Shown: in pieces, positions 1-7,221 of the stretch
How the letters are laid out: each line of letters opens with the position of its first letter
Position numbering within the stretch: the stretch's first letter is position 1
Assembly (NCBI GenBank): GCA_036751905.1
Contig: DAIOTP010000024.1
Location: 1-31,388, forward strand
DNA length: 31,388 bases
Source: T3Sed10-241 sp036751905
GTDB lineage: Bacteria; Bacteroidota; Bacteroidia; Flavobacteriales_D; Cryomorphaceae
Direction of reading: 5' to 3'
Made by a program: the position numbers and the translations under genes
Notes under the pieces: generated by a model
Told to the model about the DNA's origin: nothing
Seen by the model: the letters and a program-made list of their open reading frames with translations, nothing else
Databases searched by the model: none

Positions 1-444
1 GGCGCACAGCGCGCCGAGCTCACCCTGCACGTGGGTACAGGCACCTTCAATCCCATACACGAGGAAGACCTCAGCCTGGTGCGCCTGCACCGCGAGTGGT
101 ATGAGGTGCCCGAGGCCACCGCCCATGCGGTAAACGCACTTGACAAATCCAAAAACCTCCTGCTCAGCATTGGCACCACCAGCCTGCGCAGCCTCGAATC
201 GGCTACCGATGCCGGGGGCTTGCTCCATGCCGGGCAAGCGGTTACAGAGCTTTTCATACAGCCGCCCTACACCTTCAAGAGCGCCAATGCCCTGCTCACC
301 AATTTCCACACCCCGCTCTCCTCCCTGCTGATGCTCGTGGCGGCCTATATGGGCTACGAGCTGCTCCGCGAGAGCTATGCCGAGGCCATCAGCCGGGAGT
401 ACCGCTTTTACTCTTATGGGGATGCGATGTTGGTGCTGCCCTAA
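1..444 (+). CDS. queA: S-adenosylmethionine:tRNA ribosyltransferase-isomerase, C-terminal part
   Basis: This is the C-terminal 147 residues of QueA; the gene enters from the left edge in frame 1 and its start is outside the window. QueA transfers and isomerises the ribosyl moiety of SAM onto 7-aminomethyl-7-deazaguanine in tRNA to make epoxyqueuosine, in the cytoplasm. Family signatures are visible in order: LHVGTGTFNPI at the start, the REWYEVPE stretch, IGTTSLRSLES, the FIQPPYTFK stretch, LLTNFHTPLSSLLMLVAA, and the terminal YRFYSYGDAMLVLP. These match the usual end of the family, so the 3' end is intact. No terminator with a U-tract follows; a short inverted repeat (CAAGAA-ACG-TTCTTG) lies about 15 bp after the stop. 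Confidence 0.96.
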   Translation, partial: GAQRAELTLHVGTGTFNPIHEEDLSLVRLHREWYEVPEATAHAVNALDKSKNLLLSIGTTSLRSLESATDAGGLLHAGQAVTELFIQPPYTFKSANALLTNFHTPLSSLLMLVAAYMGYELLRESYAEAISREYRFYSYGDAMLVLP

Positions 445-647
445 GGGAGACCACATAATCAAGAAACGTTCTTGTAATGAAGATTCCGCAGACTGAAGAA
501 TGAATTCACAATAATATGATCATCAGCATAATCTGCTTCATTGCACCGCTTATGGGGTGGCCTTTAAATTTAGCGCTTCGTTTCATACAACTAAACGCTA
601 TACATACACCTTATCCAAAAATAGCTAGCTTAAGCAAACGCGTGCGC

Positions 648-1088
648 TTAACCGTAATTATTCAGTATAATCACCATTACTGTTGCTTGTATAGTGAAGA
701 TAGCATTGATTAATACATCATAAGAGCGACTACTCGAGTGTCTGGCTTGCCTTTTATATATCCAAATGGCTATGGGTATCATAGCAAGGACTATATAGCT
801 AAGAATATTAGATGCCGACAGAAGAATATCTTGGCCAAGCGACCATAGAATCGTCGACATATAAAAAACTCCCAACAGGTAAATTTGAAAGATCAATTCT
901 CTCATCTCCTTTGAAACCCTTCTATAAGCCAATACAGAAAAGGATACGCTTACCAGGTAAAAGGTAAACAATGCCAGAATAATGAGTGAATTGGGTAACA
1001 ATGTCTCCATGCGATTTACATATACTGACAAAAAAGAAATCGTTACCAATGTCAGTTGAACTTTAGTGCCTAAGCTCAGATTTTTCAT
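648..1088 (-). CDS. hypothetical four-helix membrane protein
   Basis: I do not recognise the family. The 146-residue product has about four hydrophobic segments, roughly residues 10-25, 32-53, 66-84 and 91-108, with a further one near the C-terminus (128-142). Basic residues sit between them (YRRVSKEMR, IYKRQARHSSSR). There is no signal peptide or catalytic motif. It starts with ATG 19 bp downstream of the interrupted lipoprotein gene on the same strand, so the two were probably co-transcribed. The region is visibly more AT-rich than the flanking housekeeping genes, which fits an accessory locus. The TAA stop lies inside an imperfect 22-bp palindrome (630-651). It is a plausible real gene because the reading frame is long and coherent in membrane-protein composition, but there is no homology support. 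Confidence 0.6.
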   Translation of the reverse strand: MKNLSLGTKVQLTLVTISFLSVYVNRMETLLPNSLIILALFTFYLVSVSFSVLAYRRVSKEMRELIFQIYLLGVFYMSTILWSLGQDILLSASNILSYIVLAMIPIAIWIYKRQARHSSSRSYDVLINAIFTIQATVMVIILNNYG

Positions 1089-1107
1089 ACTACATCAATT
1101 TTGAATA

Positions 1108-1884
1108 TTACCAGCAGTCCCTAATAGCTCTGTAGGTAGAATTGCCAATGCAACCAGTCATTGCTGCCGGCATACCCGCCCATGCAAAGCCCATCAGTAC
1201 AGGATTGTCGAAGTCTGTGAACACCGTAACGCACTCGCTCATGTGTATGCTGAAGGCCATGTCGAAACAATTAAGTCGGGCATCACCCGGAGCAAGGACA
1301 TCGCCCATTACAACAACACCTTGCTTAGCTGCAGTAGCTATTACAAACTTACGCAAAGAAGCGAAGGCGAGCAATCCAGCTTTTTCTAAATCGGTCAAAA
1401 GGGTGGTTTCGGCAATGATGTCCTCTACTACAATGATTTGGCCAACCGTAAGTGCGGGATCTGAACTATTCAAAGTTCGTATTATATCTGCTAACTCAGC
1501 ATAAAATTCAAAATCGTCTATCACGAAATCCATGAAGTCATACGGTATCAGATTTTGAGTCATATAAGTTTCATATCGGCCCACATATTCTGAATCATTT
1601 GAAGATGGCGTGGCCCTCTCTAGTTGATTAATCGTCGTCAACATGCCTTCGTAATACAAGCCGAAATCATCCATGAAGTTATTCAAATTGGTCGGGTCGA
1701 CGTATCCGGTTTTTGCAGTATTGACAGATACAATGCTCTCTCTAATTTCAAGCAGTAGATTGTTTTGCTCATCCTTCAAGCTTTAAGCACTCGCAGCAAT
1801 TGGGTCTACGGTGTCTATGTCTGAACTGCATCCAAAAGTAAAAATTAGTATGCCAAGGGCAATAAAGTGTAATTGAAGTTTCAT
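1108..1884 (-). pseudogene. putative lipoprotein, interrupted by an in-frame stop
   Basis: From ATG at 1884 the frame encodes a 33-codon leader with a classical lipoprotein signal (MKLQLHF..., then a hydrophobic run ending FTFGCSSD, lipobox Cys at residue 19). It then meets TAA at 1783-1785 and continues in the same frame for 223 further codons to the stop at 1108. Without the stop the product would be a 258-residue lipoprotein. The downstream part is acidic and of unknown function, with four Cys in the last third (contexts LNCFD, SECVT, TGCIG and the final DCW). The remainder could only start internally, for example at TTG 1779, and would then lack its export signal. This is either a recent nonsense mutation, a sequencing error, or stop read-through. 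It is the first gene of a two-gene unit with the membrane protein at 648-1088. Confidence 0.7.
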
Positions 1885-1888
1885 CGTT

Positions 1889-1920
1889 CAAAGATTTTAA
1901 TATTTGTGCACCCCCCCCAA
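1889..1920 (-). promoter_or_regulatory. possible promoter with a C8/G8 tract in its spacer
   Basis: On the minus strand AATCTTTG (1896-1889) is one base away from the Bacteroidota -7 element TAnnTTTG. A TTG that could serve as the -33 element lies at 1920-1918, 21 bp upstream. The spacer contains a run of eight G (eight C on the plus strand, 1911-1918). The -7 element ends only 4 bp before the lipoprotein ATG, so a transcript from it would be almost leaderless. This is a pattern match only. Confidence 0.25.
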
Positions 1921-1979
1921 TTAAGCAAGGGAGAGGTGTTAAAAAATCAAAATAAATTACTCGCTATTGCTGGATTTAA

Positions 1980-2336
1980 ATGAATCTGTGCCCAGTTAAT
2001 CAGGTACTTCAGCATTTTCCAATTTCTGTTTACTTTGACCGCAGCCACAATTTCAACCCTCTGAGCACCGAAGCTTCAAATCTTGATGCCACCCTGCAAC
2101 TCTACCCCAATTCCTGTACTGACTTTTTGGAGCTGCGTGCAGGCTTGCCATTGCAAGGCATTGAGGTATACGATTTGCACGGCAGGCAGGTGCTGCAACG
2201 GAGCAATGCCACTGTACAGGGTGGCAATGATGCACTGCGCCTCGATGTGCGCGCATTGCCCCCCGGTATGTACCTGCTGCAAGCTACAGGAGCTGATGGC
2301 AGGGTGGGGGTGCAGAGGTTTGTGAAAGGGGAATGA
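1980..2336 (+). pseudogene. orphan T9SS type A sorting domain (gene remnant)
   Basis: The last ~80 residues of this 118-codon frame look like a type IX secretion C-terminal sorting domain: LQLYPNSCTDFLEL, GIEVYDLHGRQVLQ, then LRLDVRALPPGMYLLQATG and a basic end (VQRFVKGE). Such domains normally end proteins of several hundred residues. Here the frame has no signal peptide and no cargo domain, and a TAA lies immediately before the ATG at 1980. The usual Pro-Asn-Pro motif is degraded to PNS. I read it as the 3' remnant of a secreted-protein gene whose body was lost. A functional small protein is less likely because it could not reach the T9SS without an N-terminal signal peptide. Confidence 0.6.
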
Positions 2337-2541
2337 TGCCGAAATCCATCGGGAAATTGACCCTACATACGGGTAGAGAAAGGGGTGAATCAGTCATGGT
2401 TACCGCTTGAACACATAAGGCGTTGCGATGCTGGCGCTGCCTTGAGGGGGGCTGATAGTGTAATGGCTTGGGAAATCGCCACTACAAGCGAAGTTAGAAT
2501 TTTGTGCATCGGCCAGGCGTGCTGCTTTTATGAGCCGGTTC

Positions 2542-2765
2542 TCAATCTTCTCGCAGTATGCTTTTGAACTCTGATTGAAGCCTTGGCAATTGATTTACAA
2601 TGATACGCCAAATGTGTTCATCCGAAATGGCATCATAGGCATGAATGGTTTGGTTGTGCAAGCCATGAATCTTTCTTCAATCTTCAATGGGGGCCTTGGC
2701 GGGATAATTTCGTGTCGGTCTGAAACTCCAGCAACTTTTGGCCCATCCATTCATGCAAGCTTTAT
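2542..2765 (-). pseudogene. HepT-like (DUF86) toxin C-terminal remnant
   Basis: Read on the minus strand, 2688-2542 gives IED-stop-RKIHGLHNQ, then TIHAYDAISDEHIWRIIV, NQLPRLQSEF and KSILRED before a TGA at 2544-2542. This matches the C-terminal half of the HepT/DUF86 family, whose hallmark is an R-x(4)-H-x-Y motif preceded by W-[RK]-x-I-x-G-[LM]-R-N. The TGA at 2679-2677 sits exactly where the family's Trp (TGG) is expected, and the family Arg is His here (GLHNQ for GLRNQ). Upstream, similarity appears to continue in another frame (SLHEWMGQKLLEFQ...), implying a frameshift near 2690-2710. HepT proteins are RNases paired with MNT nucleotidyltransferase antitoxins; no MNT gene is visible. It is a decayed fragment, not a functional gene. 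The assignment rests on motif recognition alone. Confidence 0.55.
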
Positions 2766-2796
2766 CCCTTAAAATGAGAATTCACAATGGAGCAAT

Positions 2797-2825
2797 AAAA
2801 AAGGGGCTGAACTTTTTCAGCCCCC
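2797..2825 (-). terminator. hairpin with minus-strand U-tract
   Basis: The arms GGGGCTGAA (2803-2811) and TTCAGCCCC (2816-2824) enclose a 4-nt loop. Six A on the plus strand (2797-2802) give a U6 tract if transcribed on the minus strand. No minus-strand gene remains immediately to the right, so it may be a relic of a lost gene. Confidence 0.5.
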
Positions 2826-3013
2826 TTGCACTGCTCTCATAGGGAGTAGGATCATAGCAATCATTGGTTAGCGGTGGTCACCGACTAGGGTTGTTATTCT
2901 CAATTCAACATGATTTTGGAAGCAGTGCGCACTTTGCTCTTTAACCAAATTCAATCCTTAATGGAGGGAAAAAATAAAAGGTGACCGAATGGGTAAAAAA
3001 ACTTTTTTGAGGT

Positions 3014-3021
3014 TACATTTG
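3014..3021 (+). promoter_or_regulatory. -7 element (TACATTTG) of the sigma factor gene
   Basis: TACATTTG matches the Bacteroidota primary sigma factor -7 consensus TAnnTTTG and lies 31 bp before the TTG start at 3053. No clear -33 TTG is found at the usual 17-23 bp spacing. Confidence 0.4.
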
Positions 3022-3052
3022 ATTTTTTTAGTCCATTAAGAAGTATACAGTT

Positions 3053-3583
3053 TTGGATATCGCCAAGCTCAGGGATGCAAATGACCGGGAATTAAGCGCA
3101 GTCTACGCACAAAATAGGGCTGTTTTTCTCAAGTGGTTTGCCAAAAACAGCAAGTACGACCCCTCGCTGCACCAAGAGTGGTACCAGGACAGTTTCTTCA
3201 TTATGCTCGAAAATCTAAGAACCGGTAAATTGATTGAGCTTACTTCGTCTTTAGCGACTTATTTGATTGCAATTGGTCGTAATTTGGAACGTGACCACAT
3301 CAAGTCAGCGTACAAGAGACACGTACTGCCAGATGATCAAGCAAATACGTTTCAAGATTCGGATTATCAAAGCGATGAAACATCAGCAGAATTAACCAGC
3401 AAATTGACGCGTGCACTGAATATGCTGGACGAGCGCTGTAAAAACTTGTTGCTGTTGAAGTATTACCACAACTATTCTCTCGAAGCAATAGCCCTCCGGT
3501 TGGGCTATAAAAATGAAGACACAGCCAAGAAGGCAAAGTACTTATGCATGAAGCATTTAAAAGACCATTTTAAAAAGCTATGA
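3053..3583 (+). CDS. ECF-type sigma-70 family RNA polymerase sigma factor
   Basis: This 176-residue protein has the size and layout of an ECF sigma factor. A region-2-like helical segment spans about residues 15-90 (HQEWYQDSFFIMLEN, TYLIAIGRNLERDH), and a region-4 helix-turn-helix spans about 115-172 (LDERCKNLLLLKYY, YSLEAIALRLGYKNEDTAKK). It should direct core RNA polymerase to a small set of promoters. The start is TTG at 3053: a TAG stop lies in frame at 3029, there is no ATG in between, and the next in-frame ATG is deep inside region 2. Its stop overlaps the ATG of the anti-sigma-like gene by 4 bp (ATGA), indicating translational coupling. The regulon cannot be told from the sequence. The family call is firm; the ECF subgroup is not. 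Confidence 0.9.
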   Translation: MDIAKLRDANDRELSAVYAQNRAVFLKWFAKNSKYDPSLHQEWYQDSFFIMLENLRTGKLIELTSSLATYLIAIGRNLERDHIKSAYKRHVLPDDQANTFQDSDYQSDETSAELTSKLTRALNMLDERCKNLLLLKYYHNYSLEAIALRLGYKNEDTAKKAKYLCMKHLKDHFKKL

Positions 3584-4365
3584 GTACAAAAGATGACAAT
3601 CTTTCGTTGATTATATCTTACCTCGATGGTGAAATGGACACGACCGCGATGCTGGCATTTGAAGAACGCCTTGCAGTTGAGCCCTCATTGATGGATCAGT
3701 TCAATGAAATAAAGGCACTTAAGTCGGGAATCGAGGAGTATGGGAAGGATGAGGTGAAGTCAAAGATACGCCGCTGGGAACGGGAAGCACAGAGCAAAGC
3801 ATCTGGCAGTATGTTCGTTTGGGGTCAGGGCATGAAATGGGCCGCGGGTTTTGCGCTCATTGTGGTGGGAGCTGGATTGTATCTTTTGCTCACAAACAAG
3901 CAAACAGATGAAGCTTCTCCGTTCCAGCAAGCGTTTAGGCCTTATCCCAATATTGTTGATGTACGCGGAGAGCGCTCGCCTACCCTTTTGGATTCACTGA
4001 TGCTGCTTTACGATAATGCAAAATATGAGCAGCTCATCACACTCAACAGGCCGGCAAGTGCAGAGCAACTGACAGATGATGACGCGCTCATTGAGTTCTA
4101 TTTGTCTCAAAGCTATATGGCTACAGGAAAGTATGAACTGGCCTTGGAGAAATTGGCGCTATTCAACGATGCGGAACATCCATTTTATGAGGCCGCAAGG
4201 TTTCATTCAGCTTTGGCCTTGGCCCAAATTGGGCAAATTGATAGCGCACATGCTTTGCTGACAGTAATTTCGATTGAAAAGGGGGCGTTCAGGGCCGAAG
4301 CTGAGCGGGTACTTATGCAAGTCGACGGTAAATCTGAAAAGCCAGAAAACCGCCCAGAACCATGA
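3580..4365 (+). CDS. membrane anti-sigma-factor-like protein with periplasmic TPR-like region
   Basis: The product has 261 residues. Residues 1-84 are a predicted cytoplasmic part beginning SLIISYLDGEMD, a pattern typical of anti-sigma zinc-finger-like or FecR-like N-termini, but without the His/Cys zinc ligands. One transmembrane helix lies at about 86-104 (AAGFALIVVGAGLYLLL). Residues ~125-245 would be periplasmic and contain helical pairs resembling tetratricopeptide repeats (ALIEFYLSQSYMATGKYELALEKL, ARFHSALALAQIGQIDSAHALL). The 4-bp overlap with the sigma factor gene supports a role as its membrane-bound inhibitor. This role is inferred from context and topology, not from a catalytic motif. 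The 3' end overlaps the convergent CHAT gene by 53 bp. Confidence 0.8.
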   Translation: MSTKDDNLSLIISYLDGEMDTTAMLAFEERLAVEPSLMDQFNEIKALKSGIEEYGKDEVKSKIRRWEREAQSKASGSMFVWGQGMKWAAGFALIVVGAGLYLLLTNKQTDEASPFQQAFRPYPNIVDVRGERSPTLLDSLMLLYDNAKYEQLITLNRPASAEQLTDDDALIEFYLSQSYMATGKYELALEKLALFNDAEHPFYEAARFHSALALAQIGQIDSAHALLTVISIEKGAFRAEAERVLMQVDGKSEKPENRPEP

Positions 4366-7159
4366 GTGCCATAAACCCTCCGGCACGCGCAAGTGGATGG
4401 GCAAAATAGTTTGAATTCAGACTGGTATTTGCGCCAAGTTCAAGCGTTTTATCCTTGCCTATCAAAACCAAATTCGACCAGTAGAAAGGATGTTTGAGCA
4501 CGGGGTCAGCGCCGATGAGGTAGCGGCGTTTTGCTTCGGCCAGGGCTGCTGATATGGATTGTCCTTGGCTCAACTCCTTGTAAAATTCACCAATTACCTT
4601 GTCTGTTGAAGCATCGTTGGCCTGCCATAGCGACATTACGATTGTTTGGCTTCCAGCATGGGCAAAGCCATGAGCCAGGCTCACCATGCCTTCACCTTGC
4701 TTGAAAATACCATCACCAGTTTCGCATGCACTCAACACAATCAATTCCGTATTCAACGTCATGTAGTATAAATCAGAAACCCGAAGCACCCCACGTTGCC
4801 CTGCTTCGGCGCCACCATCAAGCAGGAGTCCAGATGCGAATGCGTCGTCATTGCTTGCAAAAGCATGTGTAGCAAAGTGTATAACATCATAATTGTGTGC
4901 GTTTTCCATGAACCAGTTGTAATTCTCTGCTTCATTTCTTATCGTGAGATCCTTAAAGAGTGAGGCCATGCTTTGCACTTCTCTGGCTGCCCCGGGAAGC
5001 GAATTCCATTTTTGCTTTCCAGGTTCAAAAACTTCGGAGGTTTTGAAGTTAGGTGCCATTGCCAGGATTTTGTGAACTGTATGATTGTAGGCTGTTTTTC
5101 CTGTACTTTTCATCAAGGTGAGGCTATAACCATATGATATATTGGTACTTGAAATGACATAATCTTGTTGATATGAATTTTGCAGCGCCTCAAATGGCAA
5201 GTGGTGAAGGGGTCCATGAGGGAGGATAAGCAGATTCCTTGGCAGTGCCTTTTGTCCATAGAATGGAGAAATCAGCATATCATACAGCTTGAATGATGTC
5301 AGGTCAAGTTCTTCGGTTGCTTTGCTAAAGCTGCTGATTTCAGGTCTTCTACTTCCTAAATTGCGCCAATCGAGTACAGCATTTGCAATGCTTTGTTCAT
5401 TTGGAAGTTCAGAGATCTGTATTCTTCCGCTATCGACGACTATTCCAAAGCTTTTCTCGGAACCCGTAAGGTAGCTCAGTATTGAAATGTCTGAATTCAT
5501 AGACAAGTCCCTTACTTGGTTTAGTGTGTAAGGCGCTGGATTGAATCTTTGGCGGGCATATTCCGGGTACTGTGTTTTATATAGCGCCACTAAATCATCC
5601 AACTTTTCCTGTATCCGAATGATTTCCAACCTTTGGTTGGGATCCTGATCTTCGCTGTTTATTTGCTGTAAGCCAAATGCCAATGAATTCTTCAGGCTTT
5701 TTTCCTCTGCCACCAGCTCCGAGGGCACAAAGTCTCCCATTTCTGAATTCAATCGGTTCACTGAACTCATGAGGGCAGCACTTCGGGCACTTTCAAATAA
5801 AAACCAGGCTGCCTCAAGGTACTTTTCATTGCGAGAATTGCTGTAGAGGTTGTAGGCGGCCTCTGCTCCAAATTCATACACGCGGTACCACCCTTGTTCG
5901 CGAAGCACAAAAAGGTCGCCAGGATTGGAGCGGTTCGCTTCGCGTTCATACATATGTTGGGCATTTGTCACTGCATGTAGCAGGTTCTCCCAATCTTGGG
6001 GATTGCCAGTGGATTGAGCTACGGCATATTGACAACGAATATATGTGGCTAAACTTAGCATTTTTGCATTCGTACCATATGCAGAGGAAAAGTAATCTTG
6101 CGAAGGTTTTGGTTTGCCAAAAACGAAAAGCATAAGTTCTTCTGAGGCTTTAAGCGCCTTGTGAGGTGCATCCATGGCGAGGTGCAAGTCACACACGAGG
6201 CTGTATATCAAATGTCTTGAAGTGAGTTTTGACTTGTCTTGTAAGGCATCCCGCAGTATATTATGAGCTGAGGTATAATGTTCTAGTAGAAGCAGAACAT
6301 CAACTTTCTCTTTCAAAATGCGCATATGGCCATCTTCGATTTTTAGGTAATCGGGGTATTGTTGTTCGATAAGCTCCAATTTTTCCAATGCAGCTCTGTG
6401 TTCGCCTTTGTAAATGAGCCAGCTGGCTTCAAAATCAAGGAGGACAGGATAATTTACAATATCTGAAGATTGAAGTTTGGTTTTTATCGTCTGAAGACGG
6501 GCATAGGATGATGCAGCAGCTTGATGTTGATTGGTTTCGATGTAGCGCATCATCATATTTCCGCGGGTTTTTAGGCTACGCTCGCCATCAATTCCATATT
6601 GTTGTTCCAGGAAATCCAATGCCTGTTGCCCGTATTGAATGGCAATTTGGTGTTTGCCTATAACGTCCATTAAATTGGCCAGACTCCCATAGATGTAAGC
6701 CCGCCGCGACAGGTTATCTGGGCTTACCTCGGCCATCGCTGCATCGGCCTTTTTTAGGTAATACTCCGCGTTGCCAATGAGGCCCAACTGGTAATAGGTA
6801 TTCCCCAAGTTGAAATATGTTTTGGCATGCGCAGCACTGATTCGATCCAATCCAGGGACAAAATTGTCTACAATATACTGGTAGCCATTCAAACTTTCGA
6901 GCATATTAGCCCCTTGGTATTCAGCAGCTTTTACTTTGTCATTGTAGGCTGCAATGAAGAGGTATTTCGCTTCATCGTCGTTACACTGAGCGAGTACAGC
7001 AAGGGCACTGTCAAGGGCCATGGCTCCTGTGTCAAAAACGCCCTGCTTGAATTGATCAACGGCGCTATCGTAGCGTTTTTGCCCTTCAATCAGGCATGGT
7101 GACTGGGCCAAGGCTATGCTTGCCGCAAAAATTTGGATCCACAGCAGCGTTAACCGCAA
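4313..7159 (-). CDS. secreted TPR-CHAT (caspase-like) protein with C-terminal membrane anchor
   Basis: The 948-residue product starts at TTG 7159 with a signal peptide (MRLTLLWIQIFAASIALAQ). The open frame extends 97 codons further upstream, but that part overlaps the ABC permease gene, contains no suitable start near the signal peptide and has implausible composition. Residues ~20-450 are helical repeats of TPR type (for example AKTYFNLGNTYYQLGLIGNAEYYLKKA). The C-terminal ~300 residues form a CHAT domain (clan CD, caspase/separase-like protease fold): the His motif HFATHA (His765) and the Cys motif VLSACETGDG (Cys812) are both intact, followed by GFAHAGSQTIVMSLW and the HPFYWSNLVLIG end. 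A last hydrophobic helix (~927-944, tail YRRLA) would anchor it in the inner membrane with the protease in the periplasm. The gene lies 62 bp after the ABC permease and converges on the sigma/anti-sigma pair. Protease activity and substrate are inferred. Confidence 0.9.
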   Translation of the reverse strand: MRLTLLWIQIFAASIALAQSPCLIEGQKRYDSAVDQFKQGVFDTGAMALDSALAVLAQCNDDEAKYLFIAAYNDKVKAAEYQGANMLESLNGYQYIVDNFVPGLDRISAAHAKTYFNLGNTYYQLGLIGNAEYYLKKADAAMAEVSPDNLSRRAYIYGSLANLMDVIGKHQIAIQYGQQALDFLEQQYGIDGERSLKTRGNMMMRYIETNQHQAAASSYARLQTIKTKLQSSDIVNYPVLLDFEASWLIYKGEHRAALEKLELIEQQYPDYLKIEDGHMRILKEKVDVLLLLEHYTSAHNILRDALQDKSKLTSRHLIYSLVCDLHLAMDAPHKALKASEELMLFVFGKPKPSQDYFSSAYGTNAKMLSLATYIRCQYAVAQSTGNPQDWENLLHAVTNAQHMYEREANRSNPGDLFVLREQGWYRVYEFGAEAAYNLYSNSRNEKYLEAAWFLFESARSAALMSSVNRLNSEMGDFVPSELVAEEKSLKNSLAFGLQQINSEDQDPNQRLEIIRIQEKLDDLVALYKTQYPEYARQRFNPAPYTLNQVRDLSMNSDISILSYLTGSEKSFGIVVDSGRIQISELPNEQSIANAVLDWRNLGSRRPEISSFSKATEELDLTSFKLYDMLISPFYGQKALPRNLLILPHGPLHHLPFEALQNSYQQDYVISSTNISYGYSLTLMKSTGKTAYNHTVHKILAMAPNFKTSEVFEPGKQKWNSLPGAAREVQSMASLFKDLTIRNEAENYNWFMENAHNYDVIHFATHAFASNDDAFASGLLLDGGAEAGQRGVLRVSDLYYMTLNTELIVLSACETGDGIFKQGEGMVSLAHGFAHAGSQTIVMSLWQANDASTDKVIGEFYKELSQGQSISAALAEAKRRYLIGADPVLKHPFYWSNLVLIGKDKTLELGANTSLNSNYFAHPLARAGGFMALMVLGGFLAFQIYRRLA

Positions 7160-7221
7160 ATATACTGTTGCGTAAGCTTGCTCATTTTGCCCCAAGCTGT
7201 GCTCTGCATGCCTCCCATATT

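Larger units (their letters stand above)
2337..3052. other. gene-poor interval with remnants
   Basis: No intact gene is convincing in these ~700 bp. It holds a HepT-like remnant on the minus strand (2542-2765), a hairpin with a minus-strand U-tract (2797-2825), a small inverted repeat CGGTG-GT-CACCG (2872-2883), and the -7 element of the following sigma factor gene. In 2337-2541 and 2826-3013 I see nothing else on either strand. Confidence 0.6.

Noticed and set aside
459..473. CAAGAA-ACG-TTCTTG inverted repeat after queA
   Set aside because: Six-base arms without a U-tract; not convincing as a terminator or operator.
516..713. 65-codon plus-strand frame after queA
   Set aside because: Composition is unlike a protein, no start signal, and its end overlaps the 3' end of the membrane protein gene on the other strand.
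2385..2567. 60-codon plus-strand frame
   Set aside because: No similarity or start signal; it overlaps the HepT-like remnant on the other strand.
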